This document shows positions 27,427 to 36,208 of a stretch of DNA of 64,000 bases, piece after piece. Location: contig PGZV01000001.1 of NCBI GenBank assembly GCA_002841495.1, positions 62,001-126,000 of the forward strand, given 5' to 3'. The stretch is from Firmicutes bacterium HGW-Firmicutes-2 (GTDB lineage: Bacteria; Bacillota; Clostridia; Lachnospirales; Vallitaleaceae). A program made the position numbers and the translations under genes. How positions within the stretch are numbered: the stretch's first letter is position 1; every line of letters starts with the position of its first letter. The notes under the pieces were generated by a model. That model had not been told where the DNA came from, searched no databases, and saw only the letters and a program-made list of their open reading frames with translations.

Positions 27427-27604
27427 GGTCCTATGAAAACCCTTCCACAGTCTGTATGACTACGGCCTCCAGTTGGTGCGTCCTGCACCAAAAGTCGGCG
27501 GACAGCTCCTGCTGTCTTGCTTAAGTCACACAGGCTGTTCCAGGAACTTCATAGTCGAGTTTGGCGGTGGAGATAATTAAGGAAGGTCCTATGAAAACCC
27601 TTCC
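27427..27604. repeat. Structured noncoding element bounded by 20-bp direct repeats
   Basis: The gap 27423-27754 has no gene. GGTCCTATGAAAACCCTTCC occurs at 27427-27446 and again at 27585-27604. Between them are two compact perfect hairpins, TTGGTGC-GTCCT-GCACCAA (27473-27491) and GACAGC-TCCT-GCTGTC (27501-27516). The second direct repeat forms a further hairpin with GGAAGG at 27581. The loops carry TCCT on the plus strand, or AGGA on the minus strand. It could be the 3' untranslated region of fliS, a small RNA, or a mini-insertion. Confidence 0.5.
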
Positions 27605-27628
27605 GTAGTATGTATAAAATTTTATAAG

Positions 27629-27688
27629 CAGCAAGTATTCGTTTTGACCCTCGAGGGAAAGGTCGGAAATAAATACTTGCTGTTTTTG
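27629..27688 (+). terminator. Terminator downstream of the flagellin-fliS unit
   Basis: A long stem CAGCAAGTATT/AATACTTGCTG encloses a smaller GACC/GGTC hairpin and is followed by TTTTT. The minus strand has no T run, so it acts in the plus direction. Confidence 0.8.
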
Positions 27689-27754
27689 TGTTGAAATTAA
27701 AATACCATTAAATAAAGGGCAGGACCATGGCTATAATAATGCGTATGGGGTAAA

Positions 27755-28804
27755 ATGGTAGATGGATACAATAAATTTGACACTTTAACCAAGTATAGAG
27801 ATTTGAAAAGGGAGATTAAAATGAAGCCATATTATCAAGAAAGTATAGAACGTTTAATGAACAATTTTCTAATATTGGAAAAACCTTTTATGTGGGAGCA
27901 CAACTTATTGATTCACCTGGTAGCGCTTAGCTATACTATGAGTAAGAAGGATGTTGATGTAGACCAGATTAAAGGCATGAAAAAATACATAAAGACACGA
28001 TCGGGCGCTTTTTCACCTTATAGAGGTATGATGAACTTTACTGTGGCCGGACTTTTGTGCGCTCAGTATGATAACCCCGAAGACATATTTGATCAAATGT
28101 ATAGAAGACAACCGTTACTAAAAGAAGCAGGATTCAAACAAAGCAGTTACTTATGTACGGCAAGCTATGCACTTGAAAAAACACTTACTACTAATGATCA
28201 AGCAGTCCAGAGAATTGATAAAGCTATGGATATCTATAAGGATATGAAAGCCAATCATCCTTTCTTAACCAGTGGTGACGATTATGCTTTGGCCATATTG
28301 CTCTCAACTTCCGACCATGAAGTAGATGCCCTGGAGTCCTATTACCGAGCCTTAAGTGAAGTTGGTTTTACCAAAAGCAATGGGCTTCAGACACTCTCAC
28401 ATATACTGGCTTTTAGTACCATAAACATGAGAGATATGGTCGATCGATGTAGCTATCTTTTCCAAGTTATGAAAGAAAATAAGTTGAAGGTGACAACAGA
28501 ATATTATCCCGCCATCGGACTTGTAGCTCTATTGGATATGGATGAAAAAGTGTTGGGCGATGATTTTGTGGAAGTTGCTACTTGGCTTAAGAGCTTAAAG
28601 AAATACAAATGGTTGGGTAAGGGGATGAACATACTACTGGCTTCCGGAATCATTTCTGATTATTATATTCAATCAGCCAAGGAAAATGGATTGATTACCA
28701 CAACTTTAAGTGTATCTATAGAAACAATTATTGCTGCTCAGACAGCGGCTATGATTGCGTCCATCACTGCGGCTACTGCAGCTGCCAGTAGCGCATCCAG
28801 CTAA
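27755..28804 (+). CDS. DUF4003-family protein
   Basis: A predicted cytoplasmic helical protein of 349 aa resembling DUF4003, with FMWEHNLLIHLVALSYTM, YRGMMNFTVAGLLCAQYDNP and LCTASYALEKTL. The function is unknown in the family. The C-terminus ends in an Ala/Ser/Thr-rich low-complexity stretch. The start is uncertain: ATG 27755 has a weak GGGG site, while ATG 27821 (MKPYYQES) has AGGGAG 6-7 nt before it and may be the true start. It stands alone between the fliS terminator and the sigma factor gene. Confidence 0.72.
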   Translation: MVDGYNKFDTLTKYRDLKREIKMKPYYQESIERLMNNFLILEKPFMWEHNLLIHLVALSYTMSKKDVDVDQIKGMKKYIKTRSGAFSPYRGMMNFTVAGLLCAQYDNPEDIFDQMYRRQPLLKEAGFKQSSYLCTASYALEKTLTTNDQAVQRIDKAMDIYKDMKANHPFLTSGDDYALAILLSTSDHEVDALESYYRALSEVGFTKSNGLQTLSHILAFSTINMRDMVDRCSYLFQVMKENKLKVTTEYYPAIGLVALLDMDEKVLGDDFVEVATWLKSLKKYKWLGKGMNILLASGIISDYYIQSAKENGLITTTLSVSIETIIAAQTAAMIASITAATAAASSASS

Positions 28805-28865
28805 AATATTTTAAGATGCAATAAAATAGACGCATAAGACGTTAATAGTACATAAGGAGAATAAC

Positions 28866-29459
28866 ATGCTATTGTTTACCTTTGTTGTGGATGACGAGGC
28901 TTCTAAGTCAACCACTTATAAAAAACTAAATATTGACGAAGGACTCTTTAGCCGTATTGGTATGTCTGATATGGAGGCTTTTGAAGAACTGTATCAGATA
29001 ACAGAAAGGTCACTCTACGCCTATGCATTGTCTTTAACAAAAAACCACGAGGTAGCTTTGGACCTAATTCAAGAGACTTATGTTAAGGTTCTGTCAGCGG
29101 CTCATTTGTATAAACCCATGGGTAAACCGTTGGCTTGGCTGTTTACGATAACCAAGAACTTGTATTTGAGCCAACTCAGAAAAGATAAGCGCATTATTTA
29201 TATGGAAGATCGTCAGCTTAGTAATGACAGTCGTTTTTCTTATATATCAGATCCGGAAGATAAAATGGTACTGGAAGTGGCGCTTAAAGAACTAACCAGT
29301 GAAGAAAGTCAGATTGTCCTGTTACATGCAGTTACCGGTATGAAGCATAAAGAGATTGCTAGCAATCTAGGTCTAGGACTTTCAACAACACTTTCTAAGT
29401 ACCATAGGGCCATAAAAAAATTGAGAACACAGCTGGAAAAAAAGGAGGGTGCACGATGA
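28866..29459 (+). CDS. ECF-type RNA polymerase sigma factor
   Basis: A 197-aa sigma-70-family factor of group IV. Region 2 (AFEELYQITERSLYAYALSL, ALDLIQETYVKVL, KPLAWLFTITKNLYLSQLR) is at about 40-115, and region 4 (LTSEESQIVLLHAVTGMKHK, IASNLGLGLSTTLSKYHRAI) at about 140-190. It overlaps the next gene by 4 bases (ATGA). That gene encodes a transmembrane RsgI-like protein, the expected anti-sigma factor. AAGGAG precedes the ATG. No promoter recognised by the factor itself could be identified. Confidence 0.88.
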   Translation: MLLFTFVVDDEASKSTTYKKLNIDEGLFSRIGMSDMEAFEELYQITERSLYAYALSLTKNHEVALDLIQETYVKVLSAAHLYKPMGKPLAWLFTITKNLYLSQLRKDKRIIYMEDRQLSNDSRFSYISDPEDKMVLEVALKELTSEESQIVLLHAVTGMKHKEIASNLGLGLSTTLSKYHRAIKKLRTQLEKKEGAR

Positions 29460-30349
29460 ATGAAAAAAATATTTTAAAGCATTTATCAAGTAGTCTCGAA
29501 CAAGCACCCATTCAGCTACTTGAAACCATAAAAGCAAAGCCAATAACCAAACAGCTCAAGCATGATAATATTACCAGACAAAAAAAGCTAATACCACCCA
29601 TTGGTTATATGACAGCCATAGCGTCGGTTGTATTTTTTGTCGTACTTTTTAATATTCAGCTCCAATTTAGAACCATTGACAGTACGGTCTATCTGGATAT
29701 TAACCCAAGTATACAGATAGATACCAACAGACAGGATAAAGTCATAGGTATGACAGCTCTAAATGCAAAGACCCATACACTTATTGGGGATTATAGTTAT
29801 AAAGGAAAATCATTGAATCAAGTGACCACTGACCTTGTAGACAAGTTGATATTGACAGGCTACATCACAAAATCAGATAATATGCTGTTGGTCTCAGTTT
29901 ATAATGACAATAAGGATAAGGCCAATCTTCAAAAGCAGCAGATTAAAGATGTAATCATCAATCATCTAGCGGACGACAGTATTCATCCAATTGTTTTGAC
30001 TCAGGCGATTGACCGAAGTAACACCATTGCAGACATGGCCAAGGCTTATGGCATATCAGAAGGAAAAATGACATTTATTCGGAATCTGATGATACTATCT
30101 CCTGAATTAAATGTAGACAACTTGGTAGGGCTATCATTAAATCAACTGTTAAGTCTGGCAAAATATATGGAACTTGATTTGAGCCCAGTAATTGATAAAC
30201 AAGAGCTTGATCGTATTGAGCTACCGTATAGTATTATCGATGGTACTAATGATGATATAGACGATGACGACGACGATGATAACGATGATGATGACGATGA
30301 TGATAACGACGATGATAACGATGATGATGATGATGTCAACATGGATTAA
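29456..30349 (+). CDS. RsgI-like transmembrane anti-sigma factor with acidic tail
   Basis: A 297-aa membrane protein. Residues 1-48 are cytoplasmic and would hold the sigma factor, 49-69 cross the membrane, and the extracellular part opens with VYLDINPSIQI. In RsgI proteins the Asn-Pro bond of this motif, here residues 83-84, is self-cleaved in a SEA-like domain. The rest is an alpha/beta region to about 265 and then a tail of almost only Asp and Asn (about 268-297). Translational coupling to the sigma gene supports an anti-sigma role. The signal sensed is unknown; the acidic tail suggests cation binding. Confidence 0.8.
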   Translation: MNEKNILKHLSSSLEQAPIQLLETIKAKPITKQLKHDNITRQKKLIPPIGYMTAIASVVFFVVLFNIQLQFRTIDSTVYLDINPSIQIDTNRQDKVIGMTALNAKTHTLIGDYSYKGKSLNQVTTDLVDKLILTGYITKSDNMLLVSVYNDNKDKANLQKQQIKDVIINHLADDSIHPIVLTQAIDRSNTIADMAKAYGISEGKMTFIRNLMILSPELNVDNLVGLSLNQLLSLAKYMELDLSPVIDKQELDRIELPYSIIDGTNDDIDDDDDDDNDDDDDDDNDDDNDDDDDVNMD

Positions 30350-30360
30350 ATGAATTTTAA

Positions 30361-30397
30361 AAAATATGACTTTTTTTATAAAGTCATATTTTTTTGC
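30361..30397 (+). terminator. Terminator after the sigma/anti-sigma pair
   Basis: Stem AATATGACTTT/AAAGTCATATT with an A run before and T7 after. It would separate the pair from the poly-Asp PepSY gene, or attenuate expression of that gene. Confidence 0.85.
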
Positions 30398-30469
30398 AAT
30401 AAATGAGGACCCTTGTGCATTAACCTGTTAGATGAAACTATAACAGAATTTAAAACAGGAGGTAATATT

Positions 30470-31537
<1,068 letters not shown>

Positions 31538-31640
31538 GATAACGCGCACCATTGGAAGTTGGTAACAGGGGATACCGAATTATAATCTGTAAGTTGTTAT
31601 AATATTAACAAATAAGATTATACAAAGATGAGGTGAACTC

Positions 31641-32018
31641 ATGCCATTAAGAATCGAAATATTTGCAGCATCAAAGGATCGGTTACAAAAAGCGAGTTGT
31701 AGTACCTGTGTACTTAAGTGTGCTTCAAGAGATTTAGTAGAACTAACTCCTGAGTCTCTAAGGCGTCAGCTTGAGTCAACTTTTGGTGATGATATAATTG
31801 TTGAACTAAATGCTTATGATACTGGCAATCCATCTATGATTCTAGATAGAATGAATCAGATTTATGAAGACAATGGCATTAAACGTAAGCTTAATCCGGT
31901 GCTTATAAAACCGCTTATGTCAAGAATATGGCCTTCAATCGTGGTGGATGGGAAAATAGTATCTGAAGGGACACTACTTGATTTAAATCAGATTAGAAGT
32001 CATATTGACAACTTATGA
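31641..32018 (+). CDS. Hypothetical protein with CxxC motif, possibly thioredoxin-like
   Basis: A 125-aa cytoplasmic protein. An early CSTC motif (residues 20-23) plus a nearby cysteine (VLKC) and the end segment WPSIVVDGKIVSEGTL, similar to the cis-Pro region of glutaredoxin-like folds, suggest a redox or metal-binding role. I cannot assign a family. It stands alone, with GAGGTG before the ATG and a terminator after it, and lies near other redox-cysteine genes. Confidence 0.55.
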   Translation: MPLRIEIFAASKDRLQKASCSTCVLKCASRDLVELTPESLRRQLESTFGDDIIVELNAYDTGNPSMILDRMNQIYEDNGIKRKLNPVLIKPLMSRIWPSIVVDGKIVSEGTLLDLNQIRSHIDNL

Positions 32019-32044
32019 TCTCACAATTAAGAGCTCAAATATAG

Positions 32045-32086
32045 AAAGACCCAAGGATGATCACAATGAAATCCTTGGGTCTTTTA
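32045..32086. terminator. Terminator between the CxxC and C_GCAxxG_C_C genes
   Basis: A 14-bp perfect stem AAAGACCCAAGGAT/ATCCTTGGGTCTTT with T residues after it on the plus strand and A/T-rich flanks for the convergent minus-strand gene. Confidence 0.85.
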
Positions 32087-32089
32087 TCT

Positions 32090-32542
32090 TTATTTTTTAC
32101 CGGATTCTCGGAGTATGATTTTGGCAACTTCTTCAGCAACCTCACCTGTAAAGGAGATGCATTGATCCATATGCTTGCGGGAACCAAGTCGCATACCTTT
32201 GGTTAGAACCCTACAGCATAAAGTTTTATGTTTTTTTCTAAAGGTCTCATGTAGTTCATTGGCCAATTTCATGGTCTTCACAACTTTTTTATCTTTGGCC
32301 TCCGTACGTCCGAAAACCAGTCCTAAGGTCATGATGCCACCTACTACGGCGCCACAACTACAACCTGAGTTACCCATGCCAACTGGGAAACCGGAGGCAG
32401 CAGCGATGATATCATCGGATATGGAAAGCTGGAACTCATCTTTGATGGTCTTTACAATGGCCTCGGAGCAATAAAAATCACCATTTCTATAATAGTTTTC
32501 TGCTGTTGTGCGGACTTTATCTAGATCTATTTGTGTGTTCAT
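32090..32542 (-). CDS. C_GCAxxG_C_C family redox-type protein
   Basis: A 150-aa protein of the TIGR01909 family, which is defined by spaced cysteines. Here the central motif is GCSCGAVVGGIM at about 60-71, preceded by YCSEAIVKTI, and the downstream cysteines are CCRVLT and QC. The family is proposed to bind a metal or act in redox chemistry; the role is unproven. It is transcribed divergently from the CcdA-MsrAB operon across an inverted-repeat-rich gap. Confidence 0.83.
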   Translation of the reverse strand: MNTQIDLDKVRTTAENYYRNGDFYCSEAIVKTIKDEFQLSISDDIIAAASGFPVGMGNSGCSCGAVVGGIMTLGLVFGRTEAKDKKVVKTMKLANELHETFRKKHKTLCCRVLTKGMRLGSRKHMDQCISFTGEVAEEVAKIILRESGKK

Positions 32543-32587
32543 ATAGGTCTCCTTAGTTTTTCTGTTATTTACTATATGGTTAAGGTG

Positions 32588-32686
32588 TCAAAACTATGTA
32601 GTTAAGCTTTCACATACAATATATAGTTACGAATGTATCAACGTAATCTATATATTGTATGTGAATTTAGTGAAACTTAGTTTTGA
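32588..32686. repeat. Large inverted repeat in the divergent promoter gap
   Basis: Inner arms are a perfect 18-bp inverted repeat, TTCACATACAATATATAG (32609-32626) and its complement (32648-32665), around a 21-nt loop. Outer arms TCAAAACTA (32588-32596) and TAGTTTTGA (32678-32686) pair as well. No T run follows, so it is not a terminator. It may be an operator or the remnant of a small palindromic element. Confidence 0.7.
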
Positions 32687-32737
32687 TTTACCTGATGTAT
32701 TTATGAAGTTATCTAAGAAAGTGATGAACCAAATACA

Positions 32738-32766
32738 TTGTATGATAATGATTATCATTATATAAT
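32738..32766 (+). promoter_or_regulatory. Promoter with embedded Fur box for the CcdA-MsrAB operon
   Basis: TTGTAT, 17 bp, TATAAT form a sigma-A promoter. The spacer region contains TGATAATGATTATCA (32743-32757), a perfect match to the Fur 7-1-7 consensus TGATAATnATTATCA. Fur or a relative such as PerR bound there would block RNA polymerase. Confidence 0.87.
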
Positions 32767-32799
32767 AGACTTAAGCTACACGAGAAAAGAGGTGAGACC

Positions 32800-33525
32800 A
32801 TGGCAGCTGAATCATTATTTATGAGTACGGTCTTTGTTGCAGGACTTCTATCATTTTTTGCACCTTGTATTTTACCAATATTACCGGTCTATGTATCACG
32901 TCTTTCAGCTGATTTAGTTGGGGGAGCAAGCACAAGTAAGCACATAGGAGCCTTAACCATTCATCCTATGTTGATTCTTAAAACATTTATTTTTGTTGTC
33001 GGAATATCGACCAGCTTTATCCTGTTGGGGTTTGGTGCGGGAAGCTTAGGTTCACTTATAAATTCCACCTGGTTTATTAGAATATGTGGCGCTATAGTTA
33101 TACTGCTGGGTATTCATCAAACAGGACTCATACACTTTAAAACTCTTGAGCGCGAAAGTAAGCTAAGACTTAAAGCCAGTGAAAATGCAGGTATCCTTGG
33201 GACATATCTACTGGGTTTTACTTTTAGCTTTGGATGGACACCTTGTATCGGACCGGTACTTGGTGCTGTAATGGCACTGTCAGCAAGTAGAGGCCAAGCT
33301 GCATATGGTGGCTGGTTGATGTTTATATATGCCCTTGGTTTAATGATTCCTTTTATGATATTGGCTTTATTTTCTGATTTACTTCTGGTCCCAATGAAGA
33401 AGTTAAATAAACACATGGGAAAAATAAAAGTTGCCGGTGGTATCATCATCATAATAATGGGTATTGTACTTATGACAGATCAGCTTAATTACATAACAGT
33501 ATTATATGAAACTAAGATTAGATAA
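32800..33525 (+). CDS. CcdA-type thiol electron transporter
   Basis: A 241-aa membrane protein with about six membrane segments. It passes reducing power from cytoplasmic thioredoxin to extracellular thiol proteins. The two active-site cysteines are in FFAPCILPILP (segment 1) and WTPCIGPVLG (segment 4). It is the first gene of an operon with a TlpA-like lipoprotein and an MsrAB lipoprotein, the same set that repairs surface methionines in Streptococcus pneumoniae. A GAGGTG site precedes the ATG. Confidence 0.9.
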   Translation: MAAESLFMSTVFVAGLLSFFAPCILPILPVYVSRLSADLVGGASTSKHIGALTIHPMLILKTFIFVVGISTSFILLGFGAGSLGSLINSTWFIRICGAIVILLGIHQTGLIHFKTLERESKLRLKASENAGILGTYLLGFTFSFGWTPCIGPVLGAVMALSASRGQAAYGGWLMFIYALGLMIPFMILALFSDLLLVPMKKLNKHMGKIKVAGGIIIIIMGIVLMTDQLNYITVLYETKIR

Positions 33526-33565
33526 ATAATTTATGAATAGTATATCTAAAGAAAGGAGTCATAAT

Positions 33566-34213
33566 ATGAAAAAAATATTAATAGTAATTGGTCTTTTAAT
33601 GATGATGACTTTAATCGCTGTAGGTTGTCGTAAGCCTCAGATGGAGTCTGAAACCACAATAGAAGAAGAGGTGATGAATGAAGAAGATGTAATGGATGAA
33701 GAGAACATGATGGATGAAGAAGATGTAATGGACGAAGAGAACATGATGGACCAAGAAGATATGATGAATGAAGAAGAGAGTATGAAGAATGAAGGCAATC
33801 AAGCACCGACTTTTACCTTGATGGATACGGATGGCCAGACTTTATCACTTGAAGCATTAAAAGGAGAAAAAGTATATGTGAAGTTCTGGGCTTCATGGTG
33901 TTCCATATGCCTTTCTGGTATGGATGAACTGGATGATCTAAGTGGAAGGTCTGAAGGATACAGGGTCATAACGATTGTATCACCGGGTTACAAAAACGAG
34001 AAAGAATTAGAAGCCTTCAAGCTCTGGTACGAAGGGCTGGATACTGAAAATATAATTGTGTTACTAGATGAAGACGGTGTGTATGCAAGAAAATATGGTG
34101 TTCGTGCTTACCCAACATCTGCATATATTGGATCAGACGGTGTATTGGTCAAAGTTCTACCCGGTCATGTAAATGAAGCAACTATTAATGAAAGCTTTAG
34201 AAATATATTTTAG
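33566..34213 (+). CDS. TlpA/ResA-like thioredoxin lipoprotein with Met-rich acidic repeat
   Basis: An extracellular thiol-disulfide protein of 215 aa. The signal peptide ends in lipobox IAVGC (Cys21). A linker at about 36-73 has ten methionines among Glu/Asp/Asn in 12-residue repeats. The thioredoxin fold follows, with the WASWCSIC active site (Cys112, Cys115) and a cis-Pro-like segment AYPTSAYIG. It probably carries electrons from CcdA to MsrAB. The start is ATG 33566 with AAGGAG 7 nt upstream; ATG 33533 would add 11 residues before the signal peptide and lacks a binding site. Confidence 0.87.
   Translation: MKKILIVIGLLMMMTLIAVGCRKPQMESETTIEEEVMNEEDVMDEENMMDEEDVMDEENMMDQEDMMNEEESMKNEGNQAPTFTLMDTDGQTLSLEALKGEKVYVKFWASWCSICLSGMDELDDLSGRSEGYRVITIVSPGYKNEKELEAFKLWYEGLDTENIIVLLDEDGVYARKYGVRAYPTSAYIGSDGVLVKVLPGHVNEATINESFRNIF
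33683..33790 (+). repeat. 36-bp tandem repeats encoding the Met-rich linker
   Basis: Three in-frame 36-bp units start at 33683, 33719 and 33755. The first two differ by only a few bases and the third is diverged. Each encodes a 12-residue block of the type [12 protein letters not shown]. Confidence 0.8.
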
Positions 34214-34226
34214 AGGAGGCATGGAT

Positions 34227-35381
34227 ATGATGATTACAAAAGTAATCGTACTGATACTGACATTATTGCTGATTTTTACAGCATGTAGTGGCACAACGGT
34301 CAATAAAGTTAATACAATGAAAAGTGCCGGTCAAGAAGACGGCTCATCAGAGGGTATCATTGAAGGTACAGTATCTTCTAAATTGGTGCCGCCACCGGAT
34401 AGTCCATTTCCCGCTAATCCTAACCTAGATGTTGAATTTGATATGGATCAGTTGGATGAGATGTGGCTTGCAGGAGGTTGTTTCTGGGGTGTAGAGGCAT
34501 ATATGGCACGTATATATGGCGTCTATGATGTTACGTCCGGTTATGCCAATGGCGACACAGAAAACCCAAGTTATAAAGATGTACTTGACGGGTCAGGACA
34601 TGCAGAAACGGTACATGTTACTTATGACACCAGCAAAGTTTCTCTAGAAGAGCTGTTAGACGCCTTTTTCAGGGTAATCGATCCTACATCTCTCAACAAA
34701 CAAGGTAATGATATAGGTGCATCCTATAGAAGTGGTGTTTATTATACCAAAGAAGAAGACCTTGGTGTTATAACGACCGTAATCGAGAGAGAACAGGGAC
34801 GTTATACAGAACCCATCGTAACAGAAGTATTGCCACTTAATGGCTACTATCTAGCAGAGACATATCATCAGGATTATTTGGAAAAGAATCCTGACGGTTA
34901 TTGTCACATTGATTTTGATGAATTGGAGACGAATACTATGAATTATGAAAAACCGACAGAAGAGGAGATTAAAGCCATGCTTACACCTTTACAATACAAA
35001 GTAACACAAGAAAACGGAACCGAGCCTGCATATGACAATATATACTGGGATAACCATGATGCCGGTATTTATGTAGATATCGTCACTGGTGAGCCTCTAT
35101 TTTCATCAGCAGCAAAATACGAATCCGGTACCGGTTGGCCAAGCTTTTTTGTACCTATATCAGGGGAGGCTGTTACGTTTAAAGAAGACAATACCCTATT
35201 CACCAAAAGGGTGGATGTGAGAAGTACCATTGGTGATAGTCACCTTGGACATGTATTTCCGGATGGTCCGGCAGATAAAGGCGGCTTGAGATATTGCTTA
35301 AACAGTGCAGCGCTACGTTTTGTGCCCTATGAGAAAATGGAAGAAGAAGGTTACGCTGACTATATGAATATGGTAAAATAA
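34227..35381 (+). CDS. msrAB: Methionine sulfoxide reductase MsrA-MsrB fusion lipoprotein
   Basis: A 384-aa surface lipoprotein (lipobox IFTAC, Cys20) that reduces both S and R epimers of methionine sulfoxide in extracytoplasmic proteins. MsrA has the catalytic GGCFWG near Cys85. MsrB has the catalytic [11 protein letters not shown] near Cys357. The MsrB zinc CxxC pairs are absent (GEPLF in place of CGxPLF), as in some subtypes. The start ATG 34227 is chosen for GGAGG 7 nt upstream; 34221 and 34230 are alternatives in the same frame. The gene lies 13 bases after the redoxin gene. Confidence 0.92.
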   Translation: MMITKVIVLILTLLLIFTACSGTTVNKVNTMKSAGQEDGSSEGIIEGTVSSKLVPPPDSPFPANPNLDVEFDMDQLDEMWLAGGCFWGVEAYMARIYGVYDVTSGYANGDTENPSYKDVLDGSGHAETVHVTYDTSKVSLEELLDAFFRVIDPTSLNKQGNDIGASYRSGVYYTKEEDLGVITTVIEREQGRYTEPIVTEVLPLNGYYLAETYHQDYLEKNPDGYCHIDFDELETNTMNYEKPTEEEIKAMLTPLQYKVTQENGTEPAYDNIYWDNHDAGIYVDIVTGEPLFSSAAKYESGTGWPSFFVPISGEAVTFKEDNTLFTKRVDVRSTIGDSHLGHVFPDGPADKGGLRYCLNSAALRFVPYEKMEEEGYADYMNMVK

Positions 35382-35442
35382 AACCATAATATAAAAGCTT
35401 AATATACAAAAGCATATATATAAAAGCAGATAGGGTGAGGGT

Positions 35443-36207
35443 ATGAAGTTATTGATTGTGGATGATGAACCGATTATTCGAATGGGAATAAAAAAATTAG
35501 TAGATCTTAAGGCCATGGGCATCACAGAAGTGCTAGAGGCTACCAATGGTGAAACCGGTCTTGAGATCTTTATTAATGAATTACCGGATATTGTTCTTGC
35601 AGACATCAATATGCCTAGAATGAATGGTCTTGAGTTTGCAGAACGTATTAAACTTATGAGTCCAACGGTCAAGATTGCCATCATTACCGGCTATGATTAT
35701 TTTGAATATGCAAGACAAGGGATTAAAGTGGGTGTTGATGATTATATCCTAAAACCTGTGTCCAAAAAAGATATAGAGCAGCTCCTTGAAAAGCTGGTTG
35801 AACGGGTCAAGAGCAGTCAGAAGAATAAAGCTGTCATAGGTCTTGTTTTGCGGCTAGAAAAAGACAATGAGATTAATGATGAGACAGGCTATAGAGAACA
35901 GATTATGGTATTAATGGAACGGCATATGAACAAAGCAGACTTCTCTTTAAGGTTCCTCGCAGATGAGTTAGGCCTTAGTATGGGGTATCTGAGTGGGCTT
36001 TTTAGGAAGATATTTGGAATAACGTTTAAAGAGTATGTTTTAACCAAAAGATTGGACCAAGCCAAGCTTTTATTACTGAGTAGCCAGATGAAAAACTATG
36101 AAATCAGTGAAGCTGTAGGTATGACTGATCCTAATTATTTTAGTGCGGCTTTTAAAAAGAGATTTGGTTATAGTCCTAATCAGTATAGAGAGAAAGTAAG
36201 GGATTAG
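35443..36207 (+). CDS. AraC-type response regulator (YesN-like)
   Basis: A 254-aa regulator with a receiver domain at 1-120 (VDDE, phospho-acceptor ADINMPRMNG, YILKPVSKKD) and a C-terminal AraC helix-turn-helix at about 150-254 (LRFLADELGLSMGYLSGLFRK; VGMTDPNYFSAAFKKRFG). It is coupled to the kinase gene 1 base downstream. Regulated genes probably include nearby transport or signalling genes, but no operator is recognised. Confidence 0.9.
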   Translation: MKLLIVDDEPIIRMGIKKLVDLKAMGITEVLEATNGETGLEIFINELPDIVLADINMPRMNGLEFAERIKLMSPTVKIAIITGYDYFEYARQGIKVGVDDYILKPVSKKDIEQLLEKLVERVKSSQKNKAVIGLVLRLEKDNEINDETGYREQIMVLMERHMNKADFSLRFLADELGLSMGYLSGLFRKIFGITFKEYVLTKRLDQAKLLLLSSQMKNYEISEAVGMTDPNYFSAAFKKRFGYSPNQYREKVRD

Positions 36208-36208
36208 T

